Assembly (NCBI GenBank): GCA_047638715.1
Contig: JBLIMK010000005.1
Location: 1 to 64,000, forward strand
DNA length: 64,000 nucleotides
DNA from: SHLQ01 sp047638715
Lineage (GTDB): Bacteria > Actinomycetota > Acidimicrobiia > Acidimicrobiales > SHLQ01
Reading direction: 5' to 3'
The notes under the pieces: model-generated
What the model saw: only the letters and a program-made list of their open reading frames with translations
Told to the model about the DNA's origin: nothing
The model's database searches: none
Translations under genes and position numbers: made by a program
In this document: piece by piece, positions 9,011 through 16,354 of the stretch
Position numbering within the stretch: position 1 is the stretch's first letter
Layout of the letters: every line of letters begins with the position of its first letter

Positions 9011-11041
9011 ATGCACAGGTTTCGTGCTGCGTTAGCCGCAGTCGCCGTGATATCGGTGTTTGCGGCGACCATGACGACCGCAGGGGCTCAAGATGAAGAT
9101 CCCACGCTGGCCGCAGGTACTACAGACATAACCGGCCATGGCTGGGGCCACGGCCGAGGAATGAGTCAATACGGCGCCGTGGGTTATGCCCTCAACTTCG
9201 GTTGGTCGAGCGAACAGATCCTCGACCACTACTACGGCGCTACGACCGCCGGCACGGTCCCAGACTCGATTCTCACCGTCCGCATCGAGAGTGCGAGTGA
9301 CAAAGCGACAGTCGCTCAGGTCGATTCTGGAGTTGTTGTGCTCCTAGACGATGAGGACAACGTCACTCATGTCGGCACCGGCGGAGCGGTTCGTCTCACC
9401 GCCGTCGCGGGCGGCTTTGTGATGGCCGACGCGCCAACGTGCTCTGGTCCGTTCGTCGATCGCGAAGGTATTGTCGCTGCCGAGGTCGTACGAATTAGCA
9501 CAGCGGATACGCCACAACAGAACGGCTCGACGGGCTTGACGGGAACCGTTGGCGCGGGCGCCGTGGTTATGGGCGACTGGGATGGCGACGGTGACGACGA
9601 GGCCGGCACGGCTGACGGCACGAGCTGGACGTTGTACAACGGTGCGCTCACGAGCCCTGCCGTTTCGGTGCGAGCAACATTCGAGATGCCTCCAGGAATC
9701 GCCGTGGCTGGCGACTGGGACGGCGACGAGGTGGATACCGCAGGCGTCTTCGCTGATGGCACGTGGTCCTTGGGCAACGGTGCAGCCAACGTTTCCACTT
9801 TGTTGTTTGGTGAAGCGGGCGATACCCCAATCGTCGGCGACTGGGATGGCGACGGCAACGATGATCTCGGTGTTCGACGCGGCAACACCTGGATGTTGTC
9901 GCCCGGCGGAGGCGCCCCCGTGGTGCAGTTCGACTGGGGCTGGCTTGGCGATACACCGCTGGTCGGCGACTGGGACGGCGACGGGATCGACGATGCGGGT
10001 TTGTTACGCGCGCGCACTTGGATCCGACGGCCACGGATCGGTACCACGCTCGGCGATCCGCTCCCCGAACTCACGTATGCCAACAAACTGCGCTACCTGA
10101 TCGGCGACTGGAACGGTGACGGCATCGATGGGCCTGGGCGTCACGACGACGGTCTGATCAACCTCGACGGCCCCGGGAGCGTCGATGTTCCCTCCGAGAC
10201 GATCACCCCACGCCTCAACCCGAACCTCGACCTCGCCGAGACCATCCAACGTTGTGTGTCGGCGAGCGAGCAGCGGTATTACCGCGGTGAACTTCGCGCC
10301 GTTCGAAATGATGGTGCACAGCGCACAGTGAACGCGGTGCCAGTCGAGTCGTATCTCCGGGCGGTCGTGCCACTCGAAATGCCGGCGAGCTGGGCGTTGC
10401 TCGGCGACGGCGCCGGTGCTGCTGCACTCGAGGCTCAGGCAGTTTCTGCCCGTTCGTATTCGCTCGGTGAGAATCGGACGGCCTACGCCCTGACGTGCGA
10501 CACAATCTCCTGTCAGGTGTACGGAGGTCGAGCGGTTCGACGAAGCGGCGTGCTGACCTCGAATGAGCACGTGCTGTCGAACGCCGCGATTCTCTCGACC
10601 GCCGGATCGGTGCGGATACGCGACGGCGAAGTGGCTCGAACCGAGTTCTCTTCGTCCACCGGAGGCTGGACGGCGGGCGGTGTTTTCCCTGCTGTCGAAG
10701 ATCTCGGCGATGCCGTCGATATCAACCCAAACTTCGTTTGGACCAAGAACATAGAGATCGCCGACATAGAAGCCCGATGGAGCGGCCGACGGCTCGATCG
10801 AATCTTCGTCAGTGAACGAAATGGCCTCGGACAAGATGGTGGCCGCGTATTTGAGGTCACGCTTGAATTCGGCGACGAAACCTTCACGATCAGCGGCAAC
10901 AACTTCCGTCGAGCGTACGGCCTTAAATCCGACTGGTTCACCATCGACTGGGAACGCGAGTCACCGATCAAACCGTGTATTTGCCCCCGAACATGGCCCG
11001 ACCAGGCGCTCGTAGATGACCTTGAGGTCTTCGAAGGCTGA
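9011..11041 (+). CDS. Secreted SpoIID/LytB-like protein with inserted GDWDGDG repeats
   Basis: A 676-residue exported protein. Residues 1-26 are a Sec signal peptide ending AGA before QDED. A GHGWGHGRGMSQYGA motif follows at 42-56; in many SpoIID/LytB proteins this motif lies near the C-terminus. A beta-rich segment (about 85-140) resembles the N-terminal part of the SpoIID fold. Five FG-GAP-like repeats centred on GDWDGDG occur at about residues 188, 234, 276, 319 and 365. The SpoIID catalytic part then resumes: VESYLRAVVPLEMPASW with the expected glutamate, and LEAQAVSARSY (about 435-480). The fold predicts lytic transglycosylase or amidase-modifying action on peptidoglycan; the repeats probably bind calcium or glycan. 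AAGGAG at 8995-9000 is a good ribosome binding site. Confidence 0.85.
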   Translation: MHRFRAALAAVAVISVFAATMTTAGAQDEDPTLAAGTTDITGHGWGHGRGMSQYGAVGYALNFGWSSEQILDHYYGATTAGTVPDSILTVRIESASDKATVAQVDSGVVVLLDDEDNVTHVGTGGAVRLTAVAGGFVMADAPTCSGPFVDREGIVAAEVVRISTADTPQQNGSTGLTGTVGAGAVVMGDWDGDGDDEAGTADGTSWTLYNGALTSPAVSVRATFEMPPGIAVAGDWDGDEVDTAGVFADGTWSLGNGAANVSTLLFGEAGDTPIVGDWDGDGNDDLGVRRGNTWMLSPGGGAPVVQFDWGWLGDTPLVGDWDGDGIDDAGLLRARTWIRRPRIGTTLGDPLPELTYANKLRYLIGDWNGDGIDGPGRHDDGLINLDGPGSVDVPSETITPRLNPNLDLAETIQRCVSASEQRYYRGELRAVRNDGAQRTVNAVPVESYLRAVVPLEMPASWALLGDGAGAAALEAQAVSARSYSLGENRTAYALTCDTISCQVYGGRAVRRSGVLTSNEHVLSNAAILSTAGSVRIRDGEVARTEFSSSTGGWTAGGVFPAVEDLGDAVDINPNFVWTKNIEIADIEARWSGRRLDRIFVSERNGLGQDGGRVFEVTLEFGDETFTISGNNFRRAYGLKSDWFTIDWERESPIKPCICPRTWPDQALVDDLEVFEG

Positions 11042-11051
11042 AGCAGCCCGT

Positions 11052-11537
11052 TCAGGCAGCTTCGATGGCGAGCGATGCGAGGACCCCGTTGACGATGGGT
11101 ACAAGGACTTCTCGTTGCCGGTGCGCTCCCAGTACAACATAGAGGCAGAAGGCTCGTCCAGCGGCGTTGAAGAAGATCTGACGCCCAGATTGGCCCGACA
11201 ACGTGCGCTGCATTTGTTGCGGGTGGAACTCTTGTGCGGTGAGCTCCGGTATGCCCGTGCGGGCGAACAGCGGCGTGTCGACGCTTTCAGGCCCATGTTC
11301 GAACAGAATTACCAGCACAGCGCCAGAATTCATGAGCTCGACGGCGCCACTCCCGAAGTCGCCTCGCTCGGCGGGGAGTGCAAAGTTGGCGAGGTGCACG
11401 ACGTTTCGAGCCACTTCGTTGTCGTCGGCGGGGCCCGAGAGGCTTCGGCCGCCGAGCACGGGGGCTCGATTGAAGATCTCGCCTTCCCAACCGGTGGGAA
11501 GTCCAACGGTGAGGCCACCGGCGGTCAGGTGGGTCAT
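11052..11537 (-). CDS. Hypothetical protein, last gene of the MauE/MauD-like operon
   Basis: A 161-residue protein with no recognised family. It begins MTHLTAGGLTVGLPTGWEGE, a segment like the start of a small beta-sandwich or PsbP/lipid-binding fold, then has a long mixed alpha/beta body (NVVHLANFALPAERGDFGSG; GAVLVILFEHGPES) without signal peptide, membrane helix or cysteine-rich region. It lies 48 bases after the upstream membrane gene on the same strand and converges on the SpoIID-like gene with only ten bases between stops. Operon position ties it to the thioredoxin-like/MauE cluster; its job is unknown. Confidence 0.7.
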   Translation of the reverse strand: MTHLTAGGLTVGLPTGWEGEIFNRAPVLGGRSLSGPADDNEVARNVVHLANFALPAERGDFGSGAVELMNSGAVLVILFEHGPESVDTPLFARTGIPELTAQEFHPQQMQRTLSGQSGRQIFFNAAGRAFCLYVVLGAHRQREVLVPIVNGVLASLAIEAA

Positions 11538-11585
11538 GTCAGCAGCATCCCTGTATCGGAGAAAATCGAACGTGCGTCAGCAGTG

Positions 11586-12188
11586 TCACTGGAACACCAA
11601 CCCGGCGAGCCCTACAGCGCTGGCCAGGGCGAGCGCAGCAACCGCTGCTGATCGAGAGCGGGACCGGAGCGAGTGGAGTTGTTGATGAAAAAGCCGAAGA
11701 CGTTCGGGCGAGTCGATCTTTCGCGCTGCCAGAACCGTCGCACTCCGAGCAGTACCAAACGCCGCTCCAAGAAGTAGCGATTCGGGTAGGGACCCGACGA
11801 GGAGCATCGCGATCACCAAAAGGTGCACGAGGCTGGTGGTGATGATCGTCGAGATCCCGAAGCCGAGTTCGGCTCCGAAGCCACTTCCATACACCCAGCC
11901 GCGGTAGCTCTGAATCCAGTTCTCGTTGACTTGGCGAGTCCGGGTGGGTAACGATCGCTCGCGATTTGTTGCCTCGAGCGCCAGTGCGATCAGCGCCGCG
12001 CCCATCACGATGATGGTTCGGACCTGGTTGGACGGCGACAGCAGAGTTGTCACCAGCCAGCCCAGCGAACCGACGACGGCTCCGAGGGTGAGCCCCCCAA
12101 GAGCGCCGCCCGCGATGTGGGCGCTCGCGGTGCGACGAAATGAGTTGTTTCGGCTCCGTTCCCCGAACGGATGAATGCTCGACAGCAT
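11586..12188 (-). CDS. Hypothetical multi-pass membrane protein
   Basis: A 200-residue integral membrane protein with no recognised family. Four or five hydrophobic stretches are visible: AGGALGGLTLGAVVGSLGWL (about 26-45), IIVMGAALIALALEA (about 59-73), a central segment rich in LVHLLVIAMLLVGSL, GLLLGAAFGTARS-like residues, and a C-terminal AAVAALALASAVGLAGLVF helix. Basic residues (RTRQVNENW, RSRSRS) lie between them. It starts nine bases after the 23-codon ORF on the same strand, so it is probably co-translated with the MauD-like gene. It may hold or insert the redox partners in the membrane; that is inference from position only. Confidence 0.7.
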   Translation of the reverse strand: MLSSIHPFGERSRNNSFRRTASAHIAGGALGGLTLGAVVGSLGWLVTTLLSPSNQVRTIIVMGAALIALALEATNRERSLPTRTRQVNENWIQSYRGWVYGSGFGAELGFGISTIITTSLVHLLVIAMLLVGSLPESLLLGAAFGTARSATVLAARKIDSPERLRLFHQQLHSLRSRSRSAAVAALALASAVGLAGLVFQ

Positions 12189-12197
12189 CGACTCGCC

Positions 12198-12269
12198 TCA
12201 AGGCGACCACGTCGACCGAAGTGCGCCAGCGACCGCAGCGACGAGGCCGATCACAAGTACCGGATTCAT
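12198..12269 (-). CDS. 23-residue hydrophobic microprotein (candidate)
   Basis: A very short ORF. Its ATG (12269-12267) overlaps the stop of the MauD-like gene as ATGA, and it ends nine bases before the next membrane gene. The peptide starts MNPVLVIGLVAAVAGALRS, a single transmembrane-length hydrophobic stretch followed by a short polar tail. The exact stop-start overlap, identical to the other overlaps of this operon, and the lack of any other gene in this gap are the evidence that it is translated. It could be a small membrane subunit or merely a translational coupling device. No homologue can be named from memory. Confidence 0.5.
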   Translation of the reverse strand: MNPVLVIGLVAAVAGALRSTWSP

Positions 12270-13000
12270 GATCGTGACTCGGGTAGTTCGTGGGGGTACA
12301 GGGTGGGGTCGTCTATCGTGATTCCTGCGGCTTCGAGATCGGCGTCGATTCGCCTCTCGTTCTGGGCTTCTACGTCGGCCTCGGCACGGGTGAGTAGCGA
12401 GCCGACCTGTGTCCACGTCGAGGCCGCCCCTTCGCCATCGATGCGTCCGCTCGGCCCATCTATGAGCACAAAATATGGTGAGACAGGGACGCCGTAGTCG
12501 TTCCACGCCGTTGATGACATGACAACGGCGTGTCGCTCGGGTGCGAGATTTACGAGAGCGGCAGGGCTCTCCTCGTCGTTGCTACGAGTGACGATTACCA
12601 GGCGATCGACCGAACGGGGCAGGGCGGCGTCGTTCTTGAATGCGTCCCAAAAGCCCCGACAGGTCGTGCAGCCGCTGGTCAAGAATGCGAGCAGAGTGCG
12701 TTCGTTTCTGTCCGTTAACCCAATCACGAGACCGCCACCGCGTGGGGTGGTGCCACTGATGTCGTGAATCGAGCTGTCGCTCGAACCTTCCACGATTCGT
12801 TCGCTCGCGTGCGGGACCGTTTTTCGTTCAGGGTTCGTAAGAATCGTGGAAGCGCCGGTGGTGTCGGCGCCGTCGTGGCCAAAGGTCACCCCGAGCTCAT
12901 TGAACGCGCGAAGCATTTCCCCGTGGCTTCGCAGGAGTCCGAGCACCAAGACCGTGAGCAGGAGGACGACGACGGTAAGTGTGCTGACGAGGGCGATCAT
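12266..13000 (-). CDS. Membrane-anchored thioredoxin-fold protein, MauD/TlpA-like
   Basis: A 244-residue protein starting at the ATG that overlaps the upstream stop (ATGA at 13000-12997); an in-frame extension inside the upstream gene is ignored. Residues 4-22 form one N-terminal membrane anchor, so the rest is outside the membrane. A thioredoxin-like core begins near residue 90, with the redox motif CTTC (C111-C114) in LLAFLTSGCTTCRGF, then VDRLVIVTRS and a YGVPVSPYFVLIDG segment holding the cis-proline. MauD proteins form or keep correct disulfides in the methylamine dehydrogenase light chain; here the obvious client is the Cys-rich protein encoded directly upstream. The C-terminal tail is charged (DVEAQNERRIDADLE). 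Confidence 0.85.
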   Translation of the reverse strand: MIALVSTLTVVVLLLTVLVLGLLRSHGEMLRAFNELGVTFGHDGADTTGASTILTNPERKTVPHASERIVEGSSDSSIHDISGTTPRGGGLVIGLTDRNERTLLAFLTSGCTTCRGFWDAFKNDAALPRSVDRLVIVTRSNDEESPAALVNLAPERHAVVMSSTAWNDYGVPVSPYFVLIDGPSGRIDGEGAASTWTQVGSLLTRAEADVEAQNERRIDADLEAAGITIDDPTLYPHELPESRS

Positions 13001-14346
13001 GATGGCAGCCGCCCTGGGGTCCACTCGGCTGCCTGCCACACCATCGGTGTCGCATCGGGATGGCCGAACGTGATGTGGGGGAGCGGGCTGCCGCGTAGCT
13101 GCCACTTGCCGTCACCACGAACCATGCCCAGCTGGGTGCGTCCGTTCTTGTTCCAATCGCCCACGATGTAGGTCGGTCGGTAGGAACCGAACCAATGTCG
13201 GATCTGGGGAGCACCACGGTTGGCACGGTTGCGCAGCAACCAACGAGCGTTCGGACTGGTGAGTCGTGCCCTTTGACGGACGATGCCGATGCCGGTTACG
13301 CCATTGCCGTTCCAGTCGCCTGCGACGGGAATGTCGGTCTTTCGTCCGTACCAGAAAAGACGGTTCGGTTCTCCCGGTGACGCCGTCTCGCGGAGCTTCC
13401 AGCGACGAGAGTTCGCCTCGCGCATACCAATACCGAACACCCCGTCGCCATTCCAGTCGCCCACGACTGGAATGTCTCCCGGGTTCCCGAAGGTGAAGTT
13501 GTAGTCAGCGGGGCCGGACGAATTCTTGTTGCGGAGCAACCACTGGTTCCCGCGAACGACACCGACGGTCCAGGTCCCGTCCCCGTTCCAGTCGCCCATG
13601 ACGGGGATATCGCCTGGTTGGCCAAAGCCGAAGGTGATCGTTTCGATATTGCCCTGGTCGCCGATCGCGTAGCCGAGGGTCCATGATCCGTTGTGGAAGG
13701 TTGCCGGAAGCGCTCCTCGATCTGGTGTTGGTCGCTCGAGGCATGGGCGGTTGTGCCAGCGTGTGTTGTTGTCGGTTGCCGTGGCGGTGGTGCACGTGGG
13801 GTCGAAACGCCATGGCGGGGTGCAGGTGACGACGCGACACACGATCGGGCCGATGCACGAGATTGCCTGGTTGCACTGGCCATAACGGAAGGCTGTGCAG
13901 CAGGCCTTACGGTTGCCGCAATTTCCGTCCGCGCAAGTGCAATCGCACTGATCGGTGAGCGTAGTGACGCTACTCGAACCACACGGCCCGGACGGAATTG
14001 CGTTGCAATCGAGGTAGTAACGTGGCCCTGGGGCGCCGCTCGCCGTGCAGAACGACGACCCATCGACCTTCCACCAACCGGCGGGAACGGTGTCGGTCGG
14101 GCAGGTGTTCTCGCCCGTCATGACGCAGCAGAATTCGGTGTAGCCATCACAGCACGTCGAACCGCAATCGCAGTCCTGGTTGTTGCAACGACACAACGCC
14201 GCGTAGGCAGTTCCGGGCTTCAGAACGTAGGCCGCCGGAACCGTGGCGAGCGCGCTGCCGGCAAGGGCGGTCTTGGTGATGAACCCCCGTCTGGAGGTGC
14301 GTGTGGCGATCGCTGTTCCGGCTCGATCGACGAGTCGAACGGTCAT
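12997..14346 (-). CDS. Tat-exported Cys-rich (MauA-like) protein with GDWNGDG repeats
   Basis: A 449-residue protein. The N-terminus has a twin-arginine signal (TSRRGFI at 17-23, hydrophobic stretch, cleavage probably after AYA near 49). Residues 52 to about 205 hold 24 cysteines, including CRCNNQDCDCGSTCC, CPTDTVPAGWW and YYLDC; their spacing recalls the disulfide-rich methylamine dehydrogenase light chain. No cysteine follows. Residues about 220-449 carry four repeats of roughly 50 residues centred on GDWNGDG/GDWNGNG/GDWNKNG, the same module as in the SpoIID-like protein at 9011-11041. Tat export implies folding before transport, perhaps with a cofactor. The flanking MauE- and MauD-like genes suggest disulfide maturation. 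The tryptophan pair needed for a TTQ cofactor is not clearly conserved, so enzyme activity is unproven. Confidence 0.8.
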   Translation of the reverse strand: MTVRLVDRAGTAIATRTSRRGFITKTALAGSALATVPAAYVLKPGTAYAALCRCNNQDCDCGSTCCDGYTEFCCVMTGENTCPTDTVPAGWWKVDGSSFCTASGAPGPRYYLDCNAIPSGPCGSSSVTTLTDQCDCTCADGNCGNRKACCTAFRYGQCNQAISCIGPIVCRVVTCTPPWRFDPTCTTATATDNNTRWHNRPCLERPTPDRGALPATFHNGSWTLGYAIGDQGNIETITFGFGQPGDIPVMGDWNGDGTWTVGVVRGNQWLLRNKNSSGPADYNFTFGNPGDIPVVGDWNGDGVFGIGMREANSRRWKLRETASPGEPNRLFWYGRKTDIPVAGDWNGNGVTGIGIVRQRARLTSPNARWLLRNRANRGAPQIRHWFGSYRPTYIVGDWNKNGRTQLGMVRGDGKWQLRGSPLPHITFGHPDATPMVWQAAEWTPGRLPS

Positions 14347-14924
14347 GAGGGTCCTTGAGAAGCTGTCGGGGAGTGGGTGTCGAGTGCAAATGTTCGAACC
14401 ACCGGTACGGCGCTGCCCCGAGCCAGCGCCAACGTGCGCGGCAGCGAGGTGAGCGCTGCGACCACGAGACTGATGCCGAGGCCGATCAATGCAACGAGCA
14501 CGACCGCATCGAACGGCGTGCCGTCGAAGTCGACGAGTCGAACAGGGTCAGCAACCGCGAGCCCGCATGCCGCTGCCGCTGCTGCGTTGAAGGCGGCGTG
14601 TCCTGGGGTTGGTGGAGTGTCCTCGTGTCCGAAACATCCGCATGAACCCACGGCTGAATTTCCGTTGAGCGCCCACAGAATGAAAAGGGCAAAGCCAGCG
14701 TAGATGACCGCTATGAGCGCCCAAAGCACTGGTGCCCCGAAGGCGATCGCAAGGCCAGCGATGACGATCTCGAAGACGCCCAGGGCCCGCGCAGCGAGCA
14801 TGGGTGAAGGGATTGAAAGTTCGCGAAGCGCTGTAGCTGTGGGGGATGGGCGCAGGACTTTCGCCGCTCCGGCGAGCATCAGCACACCGGTCACGATGTA
14901 GATAGGTCCAGCGAGGGCGTTCAC
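14343..14924 (-). CDS. MauE/DoxX-family redox-associated membrane protein
   Basis: A 193-residue membrane protein. The GTG at 14924 is chosen because it begins MNALAGPIYIVTGVLML, directly at the first membrane helix, and leaves a 64-base divergent promoter gap. About four membrane helices are visible (5-22, 45-64, 66-86, and two near 110-160), with the motif SCGCFG (C95, C97) after the third, the hallmark of MauE-like proteins that pass electrons for disulfide formation. A vitamin-K-epoxide-reductase-like role has been suggested for this group. It is the first gene of the minus-strand operon, and its stop overlaps the start of the Cys-rich Tat protein by ATGA. Confidence 0.85.
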   Translation of the reverse strand: MNALAGPIYIVTGVLMLAGAAKVLRPSPTATALRELSIPSPMLAARALGVFEIVIAGLAIAFGAPVLWALIAVIYAGFALFILWALNGNSAVGSCGCFGHEDTPPTPGHAAFNAAAAAACGLAVADPVRLVDFDGTPFDAVVLVALIGLGISLVVAALTSLPRTLALARGSAVPVVRTFALDTHSPTASQGPS

Positions 14925-14988
14925 GAGCGTCGATCGTAGTATCCCTGAAACCTCATTTGGTGGTGGGTCGTGAGTAGTCTTCGCGGCT
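14925..14988. promoter_or_regulatory. Divergent promoter region, MauE-like operon / lpdA-like gene
   Basis: Sixty-four bases separate the divergent starts at 14924 (minus) and 14989 (plus). Both promoters must lie here or within the opposite coding region. I cannot assign confident -35/-10 boxes by eye. Confidence 0.4.
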
Positions 14989-16353
14989 ATGGCTACACGT
15001 TTCGTTGTTATCGGCGGCGGTCCTGCAGGACTTGCCGCCGCCACCCATGCGGCCCGACTGGGAGCCGACGTGACGCTCATTGAACGAGACATCATCGGTG
15101 GGGCTGCGCACCTCTGGGATTGCGTCCCATCGAAGGCAATGATCGCAACAGGCGGCGCTCTCTCGTTCCTTCATCGGAGCGAAGGTATGGGTCTCGAGAC
15201 GGTGACCCCACACATCGACACGAGCAATCTCTCGGAGCGTCTCGCGAAGATCACAGACCATCTCGAGCGCTCGAACAATGAGTTGTTGAACAGCCAGAAC
15301 GTTCGCATCATGGGTGGAACGGGCCGACTCGTGGGTACCAATGAGATCGAAGTGACACTCAACGATGGAAGTACGGAGTCACTCGAAGCCGACAAGATCC
15401 TGCTCTCTACCGGCAGCCGGCCCCGGATCCCCGAATGGTGCACGCCCGATGGCGAACGAATTCTCACCACCCGTGACGCCTACCCGCCACCGGAGATTCC
15501 CGAACATCTCACCGTGATTGGATCGGGCGTCACCGGCGTGGAGTTCGTGCACATGTTTTCCTCTCTCGGTTCAAAGGTCACCCTGATCGTCAGTCGACAG
15601 CATGTGCTTCCGGACAAGGACCCCGAGGTCGCCTACGAACTCGAACAGAACTTCATCAAACGTGATGTGAAGCTCTTGAAAGGCGCACGCTCGACCAGCA
15701 TTGAACGCAATGACGACCACGTCGTCGTGAAGTGCGACGACGGTCGGATGGTGGAGAGCTCCCATGCGCTGCTCGCAATCGGTTCTATACCGAACTCAGA
15801 CTCGCTCAACCTCGAGGCTGCCGGAGTCGACTCCGAGCTTGGCTTCATTGCGATCGACGAGAACTCCCAGTCGAACGTGTCAAACATCTATGCCGCTGGC
15901 GACCTCTCGGGGAAGCTGCCGCTGTCATCGGTCGCGACGATGCAAGGTCGCAAGATCGCAGAACATGCGATGGGCATGCACAACGATCGCAAACATCGCC
16001 ATATCAATTACAGCAAAGCGGCCTCGGCGATCTTTACCGAACCCGAGATCGCAGATGTGGGTGTATCCCAGGCCGACGCGTTCGCTCACGGCCGCAAGGT
16101 TCGAGTGACGAAGGTTCCGTTCTCGGCTTCGGCCAAGGCGCTCATCAACGACGATCCACGCGGCTTCGTCAAACTCATTTCCGATCCAGCCACCGGTGTT
16201 GTTCTCGGCGGGTCGATCGTGGGCCGTCACGCCGCAGAGCTCATCTCGATCATTGCGCTGTGCGTTCAGAACCAGCTCACGGTCATCGACCTCGCCGAGA
16301 CGCTGTTCGTTCATCCAACGCTGAGTGAAACCCTCATCGACGCTGCCGAATGA
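14989..16353 (+). CDS. lpdA: NAD(P)H-quinone dehydrogenase, LpdA-like flavoprotein disulfide reductase relative
   Basis: A 454-residue two-dinucleotide-binding flavoprotein. The FAD motif VVIGGGPAGLAAA is at residues 6-18, a second Rossmann motif (VIGSGVTGVEF) near 175, YAAGDLSG near 302, and the C-terminal dimer motif VHPTLSE. In lipoamide dehydrogenases the active site is CxxxxC; here it reads GGAAHLWDCVPSK, with alanine at position 40 and only C45 left. The same loss is seen in Mycobacterium tuberculosis LpdA (Rv3303c), an NAD(P)H-dependent quinone reductase, so that function is preferred over dithiol chemistry. It converges on the carboxylase gene with a single base between the two stop codons. 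Confidence 0.88.
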   Translation: MATRFVVIGGGPAGLAAATHAARLGADVTLIERDIIGGAAHLWDCVPSKAMIATGGALSFLHRSEGMGLETVTPHIDTSNLSERLAKITDHLERSNNELLNSQNVRIMGGTGRLVGTNEIEVTLNDGSTESLEADKILLSTGSRPRIPEWCTPDGERILTTRDAYPPPEIPEHLTVIGSGVTGVEFVHMFSSLGSKVTLIVSRQHVLPDKDPEVAYELEQNFIKRDVKLLKGARSTSIERNDDHVVVKCDDGRMVESSHALLAIGSIPNSDSLNLEAAGVDSELGFIAIDENSQSNVSNIYAAGDLSGKLPLSSVATMQGRKIAEHAMGMHNDRKHRHINYSKAASAIFTEPEIADVGVSQADAFAHGRKVRVTKVPFSASAKALINDDPRGFVKLISDPATGVVLGGSIVGRHAAELISIIALCVQNQLTVIDLAETLFVHPTLSETLIDAAE

Positions 16354-16354
16354 A

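Noticed and set aside
12997..14924. A true methylamine dehydrogenase operon
   Set aside because: Only MauE-, MauD- and loosely MauA-like proteins occur; the large subunit, MauG and electron acceptor genes are missing and the TTQ tryptophans are not clear.
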